Origin: Proteiniclasticum sediminis
Lineage (GTDB): Bacteria; Bacillota; Clostridia; Clostridiales; Clostridiaceae
Assembly: GCF_018128025.1 (NCBI RefSeq)
Contig: NZ_JAGSCS010000010.1
Coordinates: 32,658-96,657, forward strand
DNA: 64,000 nucleotides
Direction of reading: 5' to 3'
In this document: positions 8,094-15,319 of the stretch, one piece after another
How positions within the stretch are numbered: the first letter of the stretch is position 1
Layout: the number at the start of each line of letters is the position of its first letter
Program-made: the position numbers and the translations under genes
Notes under the pieces: generated by a model
What the model was told of the DNA's origin: nothing
Seen by the model: only the letters and a program-made list of their open reading frames with translations
Database searches by the model: none

Positions 8094-8816
8094 ATGCGAA
8101 TTGCAATCATTGATGACGAAAAACCCGCACGGAGCGAGCTGGAGTTCCTGATCCATGAGAAGGATCCCCAGGCGGAAATCACCGGCATCGCCAGCGGAGA
8201 AGAAGCTCTGGAGATCCTCTCCAAAGAACCCTTCGACCTTTTCCTCATCGACATCAATCTGGGGGACATCAGCGGTACCACCCTGGCAGCCACCGTGCGA
8301 AAGCTCGTCCCCAACGCCGAAATCGTCTTTGCCACCGCCTATAACACCTATGCGGAGAAAGCCTTTGAAGTGGGGGCTTTGTCCTATCTCTTAAAGCCCT
8401 ATTCCGCCGAAAAGGTGGGGCAGATGCTGGACCGCTATGCCCAAAAAAAAGGCCAGTCCAGTCCGGAAAAAGCCATGCCTGCCCTGGCCAAGATTCCGGT
8501 GAACATGGACAAGAAAATCATCATGCTGGATCTTCAGGACATTGTCTTCATCGAAACCCAAAACCGCATGTGCATCATCCATACCCGCACGGGGGAGTAC
8601 CATGACAATGCCACCATGAACCACTTCGAAGCCAAGCTGGCCGACAAGGGTTTCTTCCGGATCCAGAAGAGCTATCTCGTGAACCTGGCCCATGTGGCGG
8701 AGATCTATCCTTGGTTCAACAACAGCTACTGCGTGAAGATGGACGGCTATCCTAAGGAAGCTCTGCCCGTGAGCCGAAAGCAGATCAAGCAGCTTAAGGA
8801 ACTTTTAAGCATTTGA
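8094..8816 (+). CDS. LytTR-family response regulator
   Basis: A 240-residue regulator. The receiver domain (1-120) has the acidic pair near the N-terminus (IIDDEKPARSE), phosphoacceptor Asp53 in LFLIDINLGD and the conserved Lys in SYLLKPYSAE. Residues about 140-240 form a LytTR DNA-binding domain (FIETQNRMCIIHT, GFFRIQKSYLVNL, LPVSRKQIKQLKELL). GAGGAG precedes the ATG at 8094. It starts 26 nt after the kinase gene and is its evident partner. The downstream transporter gene is the likely target. Confidence 0.93.
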   Translation: MRIAIIDDEKPARSELEFLIHEKDPQAEITGIASGEEALEILSKEPFDLFLIDINLGDISGTTLAATVRKLVPNAEIVFATAYNTYAEKAFEVGALSYLLKPYSAEKVGQMLDRYAQKKGQSSPEKAMPALAKIPVNMDKKIIMLDLQDIVFIETQNRMCIIHTRTGEYHDNATMNHFEAKLADKGFFRIQKSYLVNLAHVAEIYPWFNNSYCVKMDGYPKEALPVSRKQIKQLKELLSI

Positions 8817-8938
8817 TCCCGATTTTTTGACATTTCGCCCCCGAGGGCTAACAACGTTTACATGAATTGAAGTCAACAAAATGAAGAAATGATATCATAA
8901 TCCCAGACGACCTGTGTGGATTCTTTCACGATTTCCCC

Positions 8939-8967
8939 TTGCCCATGACATGATTTATACGTCTTAT
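8939..8967 (+). promoter_or_regulatory. Possible promoter in the regulator-transporter gap
   Basis: TTGCCC (8939-8944) and TCTTAT (8962-8967), 17 bp apart, sit about 55 nt before the transporter start within the 205-bp gap 8817-9021. The match is weak, as expected if activation by the LytTR regulator is needed. AACGTTTAC near 8852 resembles half of a LytTR site but a second half was not clear. Confidence 0.35.
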
Positions 8968-9021
8968 GCGGAGATCGGGGGAGAAGACACAGAGGAATAT
9001 GTTAAAAAAGGGGAATAAACC

Positions 9022-10446
9022 ATGGTATCATTTTTTGTGTGTTTGGCCATCCTTCTCGGCGGATACTTTGTCTACGGCAAGATCGTAGAAAAGAACTTCG
9101 GACCCGATGAAAGAGAAACTCCCGCTGTGACCCAGGCTGACGGTTCTGACTATGTGGTCATGCCCGTTTGGCGAGTCTTCCTCATTCAGCTTCTGAACAT
9201 CGCCGGCCTTGGCCCGATCTTCGGCGCTCTGGCTGGAGCTCTCTGGGGACCTGTCGTGTTCCTGTGGATCACCTTTGGAACCATCTTCGCAGGAGCTGTT
9301 CATGACTACCTGTCCGGTATGATGTCTATGCGTCATAAGGGCGCCACCATCGGAGAACTGGTGGGTATCTACCTAGGACCGGTCATGAAGCAGATTATGC
9401 GTGTCTTCTCCGTCATTCTGCTGGTTCTGGTGGGCGTTTCCTTCTCCACCGGTCCTGCTGCCCTCTTGGCTATGCTGACCCCTGCCACCCTCAACAAGAC
9501 CTTCTGGCTGGTGGTCATCCTTCTCTACTACTTCCTGGCTACCTTCGTGCCCATCGACAAAATCATCGGCAAGATTTACCCCATCTTCGGCCTTAGCCTG
9601 ATCTTCATGGCTCTGGGCGTTGCCGGCGGAATCCTGTTCGAAGGATATACCATTCCGGAAATTACCTTGACCAGCCTTCATCCCAAGAACACCCCCATCT
9701 GGCCTATGATGTTCGTATCCGTGGCTTGCGGAGCAATCTCCGGTTTCCACGCCACCCAGTCCCCCATCATGGCCCGCTGCATGAAGTCTGAAAAAGACGG
9801 AAGAAAGATCTTCTACGGAGCCATGGTTGCTGAAGGCGTCATCGCCCTCATCTGGGCTGCCGCAGGTGTGGCATTCTACGGAACCACCGGCGGACTCCAG
9901 AAAGCCATCGTTGAACTGGGCGGTCAGGGACCTGTGGTCTATGACATCACCAGCAAGCTCCTGGGACCTGTGGGTGCCGTCATCGCCATGATCGGCGTTA
10001 TCGCCTGCCCCATCTCCTCTGGAGACACCGCATTCCGCAGCGCTCGTCTTGTGATCTCCGACTGGTTCCAGGTGGATCAGAAGGACTGGAAGAAGAGACT
10101 GGGACTTACCATCCCTGTACTGGGAATTGGTGCAATCCTCACCCAGATGGACGTTCAGATGATTTGGAGATACTTCTCCTGGAGCAACCAGACCCTGGCC
10201 ATGATGGCTCTGTGGGCCGGTGCTGCATACCTCTACAAGAACCAGAAGAACGCCTGGATGGCGGCCATCCCTGCCACCTTCATGTCCGCTGTCAGTGTAA
10301 CGTATATCCTGATGGCCCCAGAAGGCTTCAAGCTGTCCACCTCCATCGCCTACCCTGTAGGACTGGTCTTTGCCCTGGGATGCTTCGGACTCTTCCTGAA
10401 GTCCACCTACCTCAGCAAGAACAACAAGTCCAAGGCTGTAGCCTAA
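9022..10446 (+). CDS. CstA/BtsT-family transporter (carbon starvation protein A, short form)
   Basis: A 474-residue integral membrane protein with about twelve to fourteen hydrophobic segments. CstA hallmarks include GGYFVYGKIVEKNFGPD, NIAGLGPIFGALAGALWGP, GAVHDYLSGMMSMRHKGATI and SGFHATQSPIMARC. Long enterobacterial members have about 700 residues; this length is the short Gram-positive form. GGGGAA precedes the ATG. Members move peptides (CstA) or take up pyruvate with protons (BtsT). The adjacent LytS/LytTR pair parallels the BtsSR-BtsT system, so pyruvate uptake is a reasonable guess, not proven. Followed by its own terminator. Confidence 0.9.
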   Translation: MVSFFVCLAILLGGYFVYGKIVEKNFGPDERETPAVTQADGSDYVVMPVWRVFLIQLLNIAGLGPIFGALAGALWGPVVFLWITFGTIFAGAVHDYLSGMMSMRHKGATIGELVGIYLGPVMKQIMRVFSVILLVLVGVSFSTGPAALLAMLTPATLNKTFWLVVILLYYFLATFVPIDKIIGKIYPIFGLSLIFMALGVAGGILFEGYTIPEITLTSLHPKNTPIWPMMFVSVACGAISGFHATQSPIMARCMKSEKDGRKIFYGAMVAEGVIALIWAAAGVAFYGTTGGLQKAIVELGGQGPVVYDITSKLLGPVGAVIAMIGVIACPISSGDTAFRSARLVISDWFQVDQKDWKKRLGLTIPVLGIGAILTQMDVQMIWRYFSWSNQTLAMMALWAGAAYLYKNQKNAWMAAIPATFMSAVSVTYILMAPEGFKLSTSIAYPVGLVFALGCFGLFLKSTYLSKNNKSKAVA

Positions 10447-10457
10447 ATTCAGCAATA

Positions 10458-10505
10458 AAGAGCTGCGGAAAATCCGGTTTATCCGGATCCCGCAGCTCTT
10501 CTTTC
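10458..10505 (+). terminator. Terminator of the CstA-family gene
   Basis: An 11-bp stem (10458-10468 with 10490-10500) encloses a second small hairpin, followed by a short pyrimidine-rich tail. Confidence 0.8.
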
Positions 10506-10519
10506 ATGCCCAGGGGAAA

Positions 10520-10548
10520 TTGCCATGCTTTTTCAGGTATGGTATACT
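10520..10548 (+). promoter_or_regulatory. Promoter of the small membrane protein gene
   Basis: TTGCCA (10520-10525), 17-bp spacer, TATACT (10543-10548); 35 nt upstream of the start. Confidence 0.8.
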
Positions 10549-10583
10549 TCATGGGATAACGTAAACAATGGAGAGGATCGAAT

Positions 10584-10802
10584 ATGGAACTGAGAGAAAT
10601 CATCAAAGCCCTGCTGTGGATTGTCAGCGTCAGTGCCCTGGGGCTTTCTGGACTGACCTTCTGGACCTATTTCCAGATGCGCGCCGTGCCCAAAAACCAG
10701 CGAAACCTCATGGAATATCAGAAAATCAAACAGTACGTTCGCCTGGGCTTGTCCGCCCTGGCCGTGGCTGCTCTTGCTCTGGCAGGAGCCCTCATGCACT
10801 AA
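10584..10802 (+). CDS. Small two-helix membrane protein, unknown function
   Basis: A 72-residue protein I do not recognise. Two hydrophobic helices (about 9-29 and 53-70) are linked by a charged loop (RAVPKNQRNLMEYQKIKQY), so both ends lie on the same side of the membrane. GAGAGG lies 7 nt before the ATG, and it has its own consensus promoter and terminator, so it is an independent unit although it follows the CstA gene. Not similar to YjiX, the small partner of BtsT. That it is a real gene is well supported; its role is open. Confidence 0.7.
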   Translation: MELREIIKALLWIVSVSALGLSGLTFWTYFQMRAVPKNQRNLMEYQKIKQYVRLGLSALAVAALALAGALMH

Positions 10803-10824
10803 CAGCCTTCGGGCTGTTTTTTTA
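10802..10824 (+). terminator. Terminator of the small membrane protein gene
   Basis: ACAGCC-TTCG-GGCTGT tetraloop hairpin followed by seven T. Confidence 0.92.
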
Positions 10825-11289
10825 TTTGACCCGCCACGCCATGGGGACCATGGGTAATCCTCCAATGAGGAGCATCTCGCCCAAGGGCAAAAACCCAAAA
10901 CGGGCATAGTAGGTCACCGCATGGGGGGAGGCATTCACCGTGAGGGTGAGCTCCTGAGGATTCGAGGCCAGGCATCTTTCCTGAAGATCATGGATCAGCC
11001 GTTCCCCATAGCCTTTTCCCTGATCCTCCGCCCGGACGAAAAGCAGCACGATGTGCCGTTCCTGCCGAACCCCCAGGACGCCCGCAAGGCCTCCTCCTGG
11101 AGGAAACAGACCATAGAGGCAAAGAGACCCATCCACGGTCATGGCTCGGAGGCTTCGGGGTTCCATCATGCGCGTAAACTCGGTTAAACCTTCCGGAGAG
11201 GCCCCTTCCCGGTCAAACTGGAGGAAACCCCCGATGATGATGGAGGAGGCCTCAGGAAGCTCCTGGGGCGTCAGTTCGCGAATCTCCAT
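10822..11289 (-). CDS. GNAT-family N-acetyltransferase
   Basis: A 155-residue acetyltransferase. The acetyl-CoA site is the motif VRAEDQGKGYGERLI (Q/RxxGxG/A class), followed by the typical last strand pattern NASPHAVTYYARFGFLPLG. The start was set at 11289 because AAGGAG is 9 nt upstream; an ATG at 11298 abuts the ribosome site. Substrate cannot be predicted. It is flanked by terminators on both sides and is probably monocistronic. C-terminal bases overlap the terminator of the facing gene. Confidence 0.88.
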   Translation of the reverse strand: MEIRELTPQELPEASSIIIGGFLQFDREGASPEGLTEFTRMMEPRSLRAMTVDGSLCLYGLFPPGGGLAGVLGVRQERHIVLLFVRAEDQGKGYGERLIHDLQERCLASNPQELTLTVNASPHAVTYYARFGFLPLGEMLLIGGLPMVPMAWRVK

Positions 11290-11307
11290 GACACACATCT
11301 CCTTTTT

Positions 11308-11346
11308 GGAAAAGGAAAGGGCGAAACGGTGGAAGCCGTTTCGCCC
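11308..11346 (-). terminator. Terminator of the SHOCT gene pair
   Basis: Perfect 11-bp GC-rich stem (11319-11329 with 11336-11346), followed on the minus strand by a T/C-rich tract. Confidence 0.85.
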
Positions 11347-11364
11347 TGAATTTCTGCCTGAACT

Positions 11365-11544
11365 TTAGCTAAGCAGGCTTCTCTTGCGCTCATATTCTTC
11401 TTCATCGATCTCACCCAGCGCCAGGCGTTTATTCAAGATCGCCAAGGCATCGTCGGATGAACGGTGGTGATCTCGAGGGGACCGATGGGGATCACTTAGC
11501 AGGTAAATGATATAGACAACGGGAATCAGCCATAAGAACATCAT
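11365..11544 (-). CDS. Small membrane-anchored SHOCT-domain protein
   Basis: A 59-residue protein: one N-terminal hydrophobic segment (MFLWLIPVVYIIYLL), a basic His/Arg/Pro linker, and a C-terminal SHOCT helix (AILNKRLALGEIDEEEYERK). Its ATG at 11544 overlaps the TGA of the upstream SHOCT gene (ATGA), so it is translationally coupled to it. SHOCT helices are short oligomerisation modules of unknown exact role, often at the ends of membrane or stress proteins. The two adjacent genes look like a duplication in which this copy has lost part of its N-terminus. Confidence 0.75.
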   Translation of the reverse strand: MMFLWLIPVVYIIYLLSDPHRSPRDHHRSSDDALAILNKRLALGEIDEEEYERKRSLLS

Positions 11545-11852
11545 CTCTTCTCACCTCGCTTCGATAGAAGCGCCATCTTGGACTGATATTCCGCTTCATC
11601 GATTTCGCCCTTGGCCAGGCGGTTGCGAAGAATCGTCATGGCTTCGTGGCTGGAGGGGGTATAGTCCATCTCATGTCTTCGGCGGTTGCGAAGAAGGAGA
11701 TAAATGGCGAGGATAATCAGCCCGACAACAATGACCATGCCGATCATCATATAAGGGTGCATCCAAAAACGTGAATAACCGTAGAAATCTCCTCGATTGA
11801 AGAATCGGGAGTAATCCCGGTCGTTCCAGTAACCCATATGGTTTCTAAACAT
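11541..11852 (-). CDS. Membrane protein with C-terminal SHOCT domain
   Basis: A 103-residue protein. An aromatic/Asn-rich N-terminus (residues 1-30, rich in Tyr, Phe, Arg) precedes one transmembrane helix (about 36-57, IGMVIVVGLIILAIYLLL), a basic stop-transfer RNRRRH, and a SHOCT helix AMTILRNRLAKGEIDEAEYQ. Start set at 11852, with AAGGG 9 nt upstream; ATG at 11861 is too close to that site. It precedes and overlaps a second, shorter SHOCT gene. Function unknown. Confidence 0.78.
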   Translation of the reverse strand: MFRNHMGYWNDRDYSRFFNRGDFYGYSRFWMHPYMMIGMVIVVGLIILAIYLLLRNRRRHEMDYTPSSHEAMTILRNRLAKGEIDEAEYQSKMALLSKRGEKR

Positions 11853-11949
11853 AATTCTCATCCCTTTTCTGGTTTATGGCTTCATTGTAGACGATAATTA
11901 TGTCAGCTTTGTGTTATTTCACCGGGACGGCAAAAGATTTTTTCCCTAC

Positions 11950-12447
11950 TCAGTCATTGCGAAACATCCCGTGGGACTCTTCTTCCGCTTTTTTCACCAC
12001 CACTTCAATCCGAGTCATGAGCTTTTCCGGCTTCACCTCATCCGGTGAATTCAGATACATCTCATAGTAGGGTCCGGCCACTTCCCAGCCGTTCACCGCC
12101 ATCCAGGCCATCATGGCCTCATAGGCGACCTTCATTCCTTCATAGGGCCCCTCGTAGAGGGTCGTCACCCAGGGCCCTTCCGGCAGCTCTCCCGGACACA
12201 TCTCCCCTTCCCCCGGAAGAATATCCTCCACCGGAAAGCCGATTTCCACATCCAGCTTCGCCATATCCAGGTTGTAGTAGGCCACAAAGGGTGCTCCGCT
12301 GTTTTCCACGCCCAGGTCTTTCAGGTAGCGGTCAATCCGCATAAACTTCTCTCCAATGAGCTTCGGCAGATCTTCCATGCGGGTGACGGTTCGTATGCTC
12401 ATAATGGGCTGATAACCTTGCTGTTTCAATGCAATTTCCGGTATCAT
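11950..12447 (-). CDS. GyrI-like / AraC-type effector-binding domain protein
   Basis: A 165-residue stand-alone ligand-binding domain of the GyrI-like (SOUL-type) fold. It shows the family pattern: early strand PIMSIRTVTRMEDLPKLIGE, a middle acidic strand LDVEIGFPV, then WVTTLYEGPYEGMKVAYEAM and the C-terminal GPYYEMYLNSPDEVKPEKL, very common in this family. There is no DNA-binding domain. GGGGGGGG lies 6-8 nt before the ATG. Relatives bind or degrade small hydrophobic toxic compounds, or act as gyrase-inhibitor-like factors; the ligand here is unknown. Confidence 0.85.
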   Translation of the reverse strand: MIPEIALKQQGYQPIMSIRTVTRMEDLPKLIGEKFMRIDRYLKDLGVENSGAPFVAYYNLDMAKLDVEIGFPVEDILPGEGEMCPGELPEGPWVTTLYEGPYEGMKVAYEAMMAWMAVNGWEVAGPYYEMYLNSPDEVKPEKLMTRIEVVVKKAEEESHGMFRND

Positions 12448-12577
12448 TCATTTTCCCCCCCCTTGGTCAAAAAATCCTTGGTCTTTCTTTGCCCCTAGCA
12501 TAGCATGGTTTTGAATCCTGCCCGTAAACTTTCTATGACCAATAGTTCAAAATGCATTAACTGTCTTGATCTTGGGC

Positions 12578-12652
12578 ATGAAAATGCAGGAGGAAATTAA
12601 GCAACAGCTCATGAAAGAGAACCCCTTGCATAAGCCCTCGAAGACCGTTTAA
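12578..12652 (+). other. Possible 24-codon ORF or gene remnant
   Basis: The frame from ATG 12578 to TAA 12652 encodes a charged, helix-prone peptide (MKMQEEIKQQLMKENPLHKP and four more residues). No clear ribosome site. It lies in the 260-bp gap before the AT-rich gene at 12710. It may be a small protein, a remnant or chance. Confidence 0.2.
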
Positions 12653-12709
12653 TTGGACTCACGATTTGCTATGATCTTTTTAAAGAAAGATGTGAAGGGA
12701 GCTCCAAAA

Positions 12710-13201
12710 ATGATTACACTGTGTGAATATAAAAAACGTGTTGGCGTAACGAAAACGAAATATGTAGCTGACTGGATCGAAAAAGGATTGATTCCTGGGG
12801 TTATAAAAGCAGCTGATATTGAAAGTACTTTGTTTCCAGATTCCTCTAGGCGTCCTTATAAAGATCGAAGCAAAATAAAAGCCACATCGGAAGCATCCAA
12901 AATTCGAACTCACATCATGAAAGCTTCGCTAAATAGAGAACATATCACAAAAGAAATGTGTCACTTGAGCCAGATGGAGTTTAATGGTTTCATTCATGAG
13001 TTAGTCGCCGCGGATTTAGTTCGTCTTAGAATCGAGGAAGGGATTACTTACTATGATGCCACGATCAAAAGTGAGGTCTACGAAGGAAAAACATTCGGTG
13101 AACTTCGAAAATTCACCCTCGACGCTTTGGAGGCCGTGGCGAAAGGTACCGCTGAAGGGACGATTGACGCATTACGTAACCTAGCTGCTGCTGCTCGATA
13201 A
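12710..13201 (+). CDS. Putative DNA-binding protein with N-terminal helix-turn-helix, unknown function
   Basis: A 163-residue protein I do not recognise as a named family. Residues 1-50 (LCEYKKRVGVTKTKYVADWI, then EKGLIPG and FPDSSRRPYKDRS) resemble the MerR/excisionase-type helix-turn-helix; residues 70-120 are helical and the C-terminus is Ala-rich. The start at 12710 has GGGAG about 8 nt upstream. The DNA is visibly richer in A/T and uses AT-rich codons (AAA, GAA, ATT) unlike neighbours, and the gene sits beside a tRNA cluster, both signs of acquisition by transfer. It converges on the tRNA genes. It could be a regulator of a lost element or of the linked 24-codon frame. Confidence 0.6.
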   Translation: MITLCEYKKRVGVTKTKYVADWIEKGLIPGVIKAADIESTLFPDSSRRPYKDRSKIKATSEASKIRTHIMKASLNREHITKEMCHLSQMEFNGFIHELVAADLVRLRIEEGITYYDATIKSEVYEGKTFGELRKFTLDALEAVAKGTAEGTIDALRNLAAAAR

Positions 13202-13251
13202 TGCTTCTTTTTCATTTCCTGTCTCTACTAGATCCACAGTTTGGCTTTTCA

Positions 13252-13298
13252 CCAAATAAAAAAAGAAAGCACTACTGATCATCATCAATAGTGCTTTC
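13252..13298 (-). terminator. Terminator of the tRNA operon
   Basis: A 10-bp outer stem (13265-13274 with 13289-13298) is followed on the minus strand by seven T and a T-rich tail. Confidence 0.92.
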
Positions 13299-13303
13299 TT
13301 ATA

Positions 13304-13379
<76 letters not shown>

Positions 13380-13387
13380 ATATTCTA

Positions 13388-13474
13388 TGGTGCTGAAGAC
13401 CGGAATCGAACCGGTACGGTGTCACCACCGCAGGATTTTAAGTCCTGTGCGTCTGCCAGTTTCGCCACTCCAGC
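13388..13474 (-). tRNA. tRNA-Leu (TAA)
   Basis: 87-nt type II tRNA with long variable arm (GCGGTGGTGACACCGT region), anticodon TAA in GACTTAAAATC, and encoded CCA. Confidence 0.96.
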
Positions 13475-13484
13475 TAAAATGGAA

Positions 13485-13561
13485 TGGTAGCGGAAATAGG
13501 ACTTGAACCTACGACCCTTCGGGTATGAACCGAATGCTCTAGCCAGCTGAGCTATTCCGCC
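13485..13561 (-). tRNA. Elongator tRNA-Met (CAT)
   Basis: 77-nt cloverleaf, anticodon CAT in TCGGTTCATACCCGA, G1-T72 wobble then six pairs in the acceptor stem, discriminator A, encoded CCA. First gene of the three-tRNA operon. Confidence 0.95.
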
Positions 13562-13596
13562 ACATCTACAGCCGCCTCATCTCAGCGACAAGATTA

Positions 13597-13625
13597 AGTA
13601 TATATGAACTGTGTGGAAGTGTCAA
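13597..13625 (-). promoter_or_regulatory. Promoter of the tRNA-Met/Leu/fMet operon
   Basis: TTGACA and TATACT, 17 bp apart on the minus strand, 36 nt upstream of tRNA-Met. Confidence 0.92.
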
Positions 13626-13634
13626 CCATTTTCC

Positions 13635-13666
13635 CGAAAAAATAATGCCTGGAAGCCAGGCATTAT
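13635..13666 (-). terminator. Terminator of the S1-domain gene / yab operon
   Basis: Perfect 11-bp stem (13642-13652 with 13656-13666), 3-nt loop, followed on the minus strand by a run of T. Confidence 0.93.
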
Positions 13667-13702
13667 CTTTAAACGTCTCATTGGCACTCATTCTCTAGAG
13701 GA

Positions 13703-14113
13703 TTAGCTTCTGCGGTTCTTTGTCCGAACTTCCTGTTTCTTCTTGTAATCGGACATGATTTCTTCGCTTTCCTTCATGAACTTGGACATAATGTCCTCGA
13801 AGCTGTTGGATCCGCCGGATTTCTTGCGATCCTGTCCGCTCCATTCGACATCTGCCGGTCTCGTGGTCCGCTTGGGGATAATGGCTACGCCCTGCTTAAT
13901 CGAGAGGCTGATTTTGCCATTGGCGTCAATTCCTAAAACCTTGACCTTAACCTTGTCGCCTTCTTTGATAAACTCCTTGATGTCCTTGACGTACGTGTCC
14001 GCTACCTCGGAAATGTGGACTAAGCCGGTTTTCCCGTTCAGATCAATGAACGCTCCAAAGTTTGTGATGTTGACGACCGTTCCCTCTACAATGTTTCCTA
14101 CCTCTAAGGTCAT
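13703..14113 (-). CDS. yabR: S1 RNA-binding domain protein, YabR family
   Basis: A 136-residue protein. Residues 1-72 are one S1 OB fold (GNIVEGTVVNITNFGAFIDL, then GLVHISEVADTYVKDI and GKISLSIK); the rest is a charged, Ser/Lys-rich tail. In Bacillus, YabR follows divIC, as here. It binds RNA and probably ribosomes; its exact function is not settled. AAGGAGG lies 12 nt before the ATG, a slightly long spacing. Last gene of the leftward rqcP-divIC-yabR group, followed by a strong terminator. Confidence 0.88.
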   Translation of the reverse strand: MTLEVGNIVEGTVVNITNFGAFIDLNGKTGLVHISEVADTYVKDIKEFIKEGDKVKVKVLGIDANGKISLSIKQGVAIIPKRTTRPADVEWSGQDRKKSGGSNSFEDIMSKFMKESEEIMSDYKKKQEVRTKNRRS

Positions 14114-14155
14114 GTTAATAAGAATCCTCCTTAAAATTTGAGTGATTGCAACCCG

Positions 14156-14431
14156 TCAGTTCCCTGACGTATCAATGACCGGAACTTCGCCGGGTCTTAA
14201 GAGCCCCAGCCTCGTTCGGGCATTTCTTATAGTATATTCTTCCGTCTTGGTGCTGTCCACAAGATTCTTGAGCTTTTCATTTTCCTTGCGCACATCAGCC
14301 AGGACTTCCTCCTGCCGGGATATATTCTTCCGGATGTTGGCCATCATGACTTCCTGATTGTAAATGGTCAGGGCCATGATGCCGGCAAAAGCCAACAGAA
14401 CGATTCTTCTCAACAGTTTTCCCATTTTCAT
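14156..14431 (-). CDS. divIC: Septum formation initiator, FtsB/DivIC family
   Basis: A 91-residue bitopic membrane protein: short basic N-terminus, one transmembrane helix (about 9-25), a coiled coil (residues 28-65, NISRQEEVLADVRKENEKLK) and the ending NARTRLGLLRPGEVPV, which matches the ARxxLGxxxPGE pattern of the family. GGGAGGG lies 6 nt upstream. It bridges FtsL and DivIB in the cell-division complex. Its place after rqcP and before yabR is the standard Firmicutes order. The sporulation genes yabP and yabQ that often lie between rqcP and divIC are missing. Confidence 0.88.
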   Translation of the reverse strand: MKMGKLLRRIVLLAFAGIMALTIYNQEVMMANIRKNISRQEEVLADVRKENEKLKNLVDSTKTEEYTIRNARTRLGLLRPGEVPVIDTSGN

Positions 14432-14464
14432 GAATGTCCCTCCCGGTATCGAGTAAGCACAGAT

Positions 14465-14734
14465 TTATTCTTCCTCGTCCGTGTCCTCTTCCCCTTCCAG
14501 AATCTCATACATGCCCTGGGCATCGTCCTTGCGGACATGCTCAGTGATCTTCAGAATTCTGGCTTTGATCATTTTGTCCTTGAATGCGATTTCGATGATA
14601 TCCCCTTCCTTGACCTCCGTGCCGGGCTTGGCGATCTTTCCGTTGATGGAAACACGCTTTCCGTCACAGGCTTCCTTGGCCACGGTTCGACGTTTGATGA
14701 TGCGGGATACCTTGAGATATTTGTCCAGTCTCAA
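14465..14734 (-). CDS. rqcP: S4-domain ribosome quality-control protein RqcP (YabO)
   Basis: An 89-residue S4 RNA-binding protein: RLDKYLKVSRIIKRRTVAKE followed by DGKRVSINGKIAKPGTEVKEGD, nearly identical in pattern to Bacillus YabO/RqcP, which works with RqcH to add Ala tails to stalled nascent chains. The start is TTG at 14734: GAGGTG lies 6 nt upstream and the protein then begins exactly like its relatives (86 residues in Bacillus). An in-frame ATG at 14773 would add 13 unlike residues and lacks a ribosome site. The acidic C-terminus is EGEEDTDEEE. Confidence 0.9.
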   Translation of the reverse strand: MRLDKYLKVSRIIKRRTVAKEACDGKRVSINGKIAKPGTEVKEGDIIEIAFKDKMIKARILKITEHVRKDDAQGMYEILEGEEDTDEEE

Positions 14735-14850
14735 TTGTTTCACCTCGTTTTGCTCTGAATAAAAATTTTCCATTTTTACTCATCGAATTCATTATATATT
14801 TTCGTCCCTTCAAAGTGAAGTAAAACTTTCCCGGTCAACGAAAATAGCCC

Positions 14851-14890
14851 AAAAGAGAAAGCACGGAAAGACCAGGTCTTCCCGCGCTTT
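14851..14890 (-). terminator. Terminator of the HU gene
   Basis: A 16-bp stem with two wobble pairs (14858-14873 with 14875-14890) followed on the minus strand by CTCTTTT. Confidence 0.85.
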
Positions 14891-14916
14891 GCGTTGTATC
14901 TTTCAGCTTCGCTGAA

Positions 14917-15228
14917 CTATTTTGCTTTCTTCTTGGTGGTCTTCTTCTTGGGAACGACGTTGACCTTGGTCTTGAAGTCCTTACCAGGCTTGAATACCGG
15001 AACCTTGGAAGCGGGAATCTTGATCTCTTCCTTCGTTCTGGGGTTTCTGCCGACTCTTTCTTTTCTGTCTCTAACTTCGAAGGTACCAAATCCAACTAAT
15101 TGAACCTTGTCACCCTTCTCCAGGGATCCCACGACAGTGTCAAGAAATGCCTTCAGGAATACTTCGGAATCCTTCTTGGTAAAGGTGGTAGCTTCTGCCA
15201 GGGCGGTGATTAATTCGGCTTTGTTCAC
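14917..15228 (-). CDS. hup: DNA-binding protein HU
   Basis: A 103-residue histone-like protein. It has the full HU pattern: NKAELITALAEATTFTKKD, VQLVGFGTFEVRDRKERVGR, NPRTKEEIKIPASKVPVFKP. The usual length is about 90; the extra 12 residues form a Lys-rich tail (KKKTTKKKAK) resembling the basic tails of some actinobacterial and clostridial HU. The start codon is GTG with AAGGAGG 8 nt upstream. Own terminator. Bends and compacts DNA as a homodimer. Confidence 0.97.
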   Translation of the reverse strand: MNKAELITALAEATTFTKKDSEVFLKAFLDTVVGSLEKGDKVQLVGFGTFEVRDRKERVGRNPRTKEEIKIPASKVPVFKPGKDFKTKVNVVPKKKTTKKKAK

Positions 15229-15319
15229 AATAAATTCCTCCTTGTTATTGATTGATATTGGAATCTACTGGTATTATTCCATAAAAAACCCCGAAACCCT
15301 TTATTTTATGCGGATTATT

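Noticed and set aside
9373-10455. Long minus-strand frame opposite the CstA-family gene
   Set aside because: His/Gly/Asp-rich product typical of the complement of a membrane protein; no start signal.
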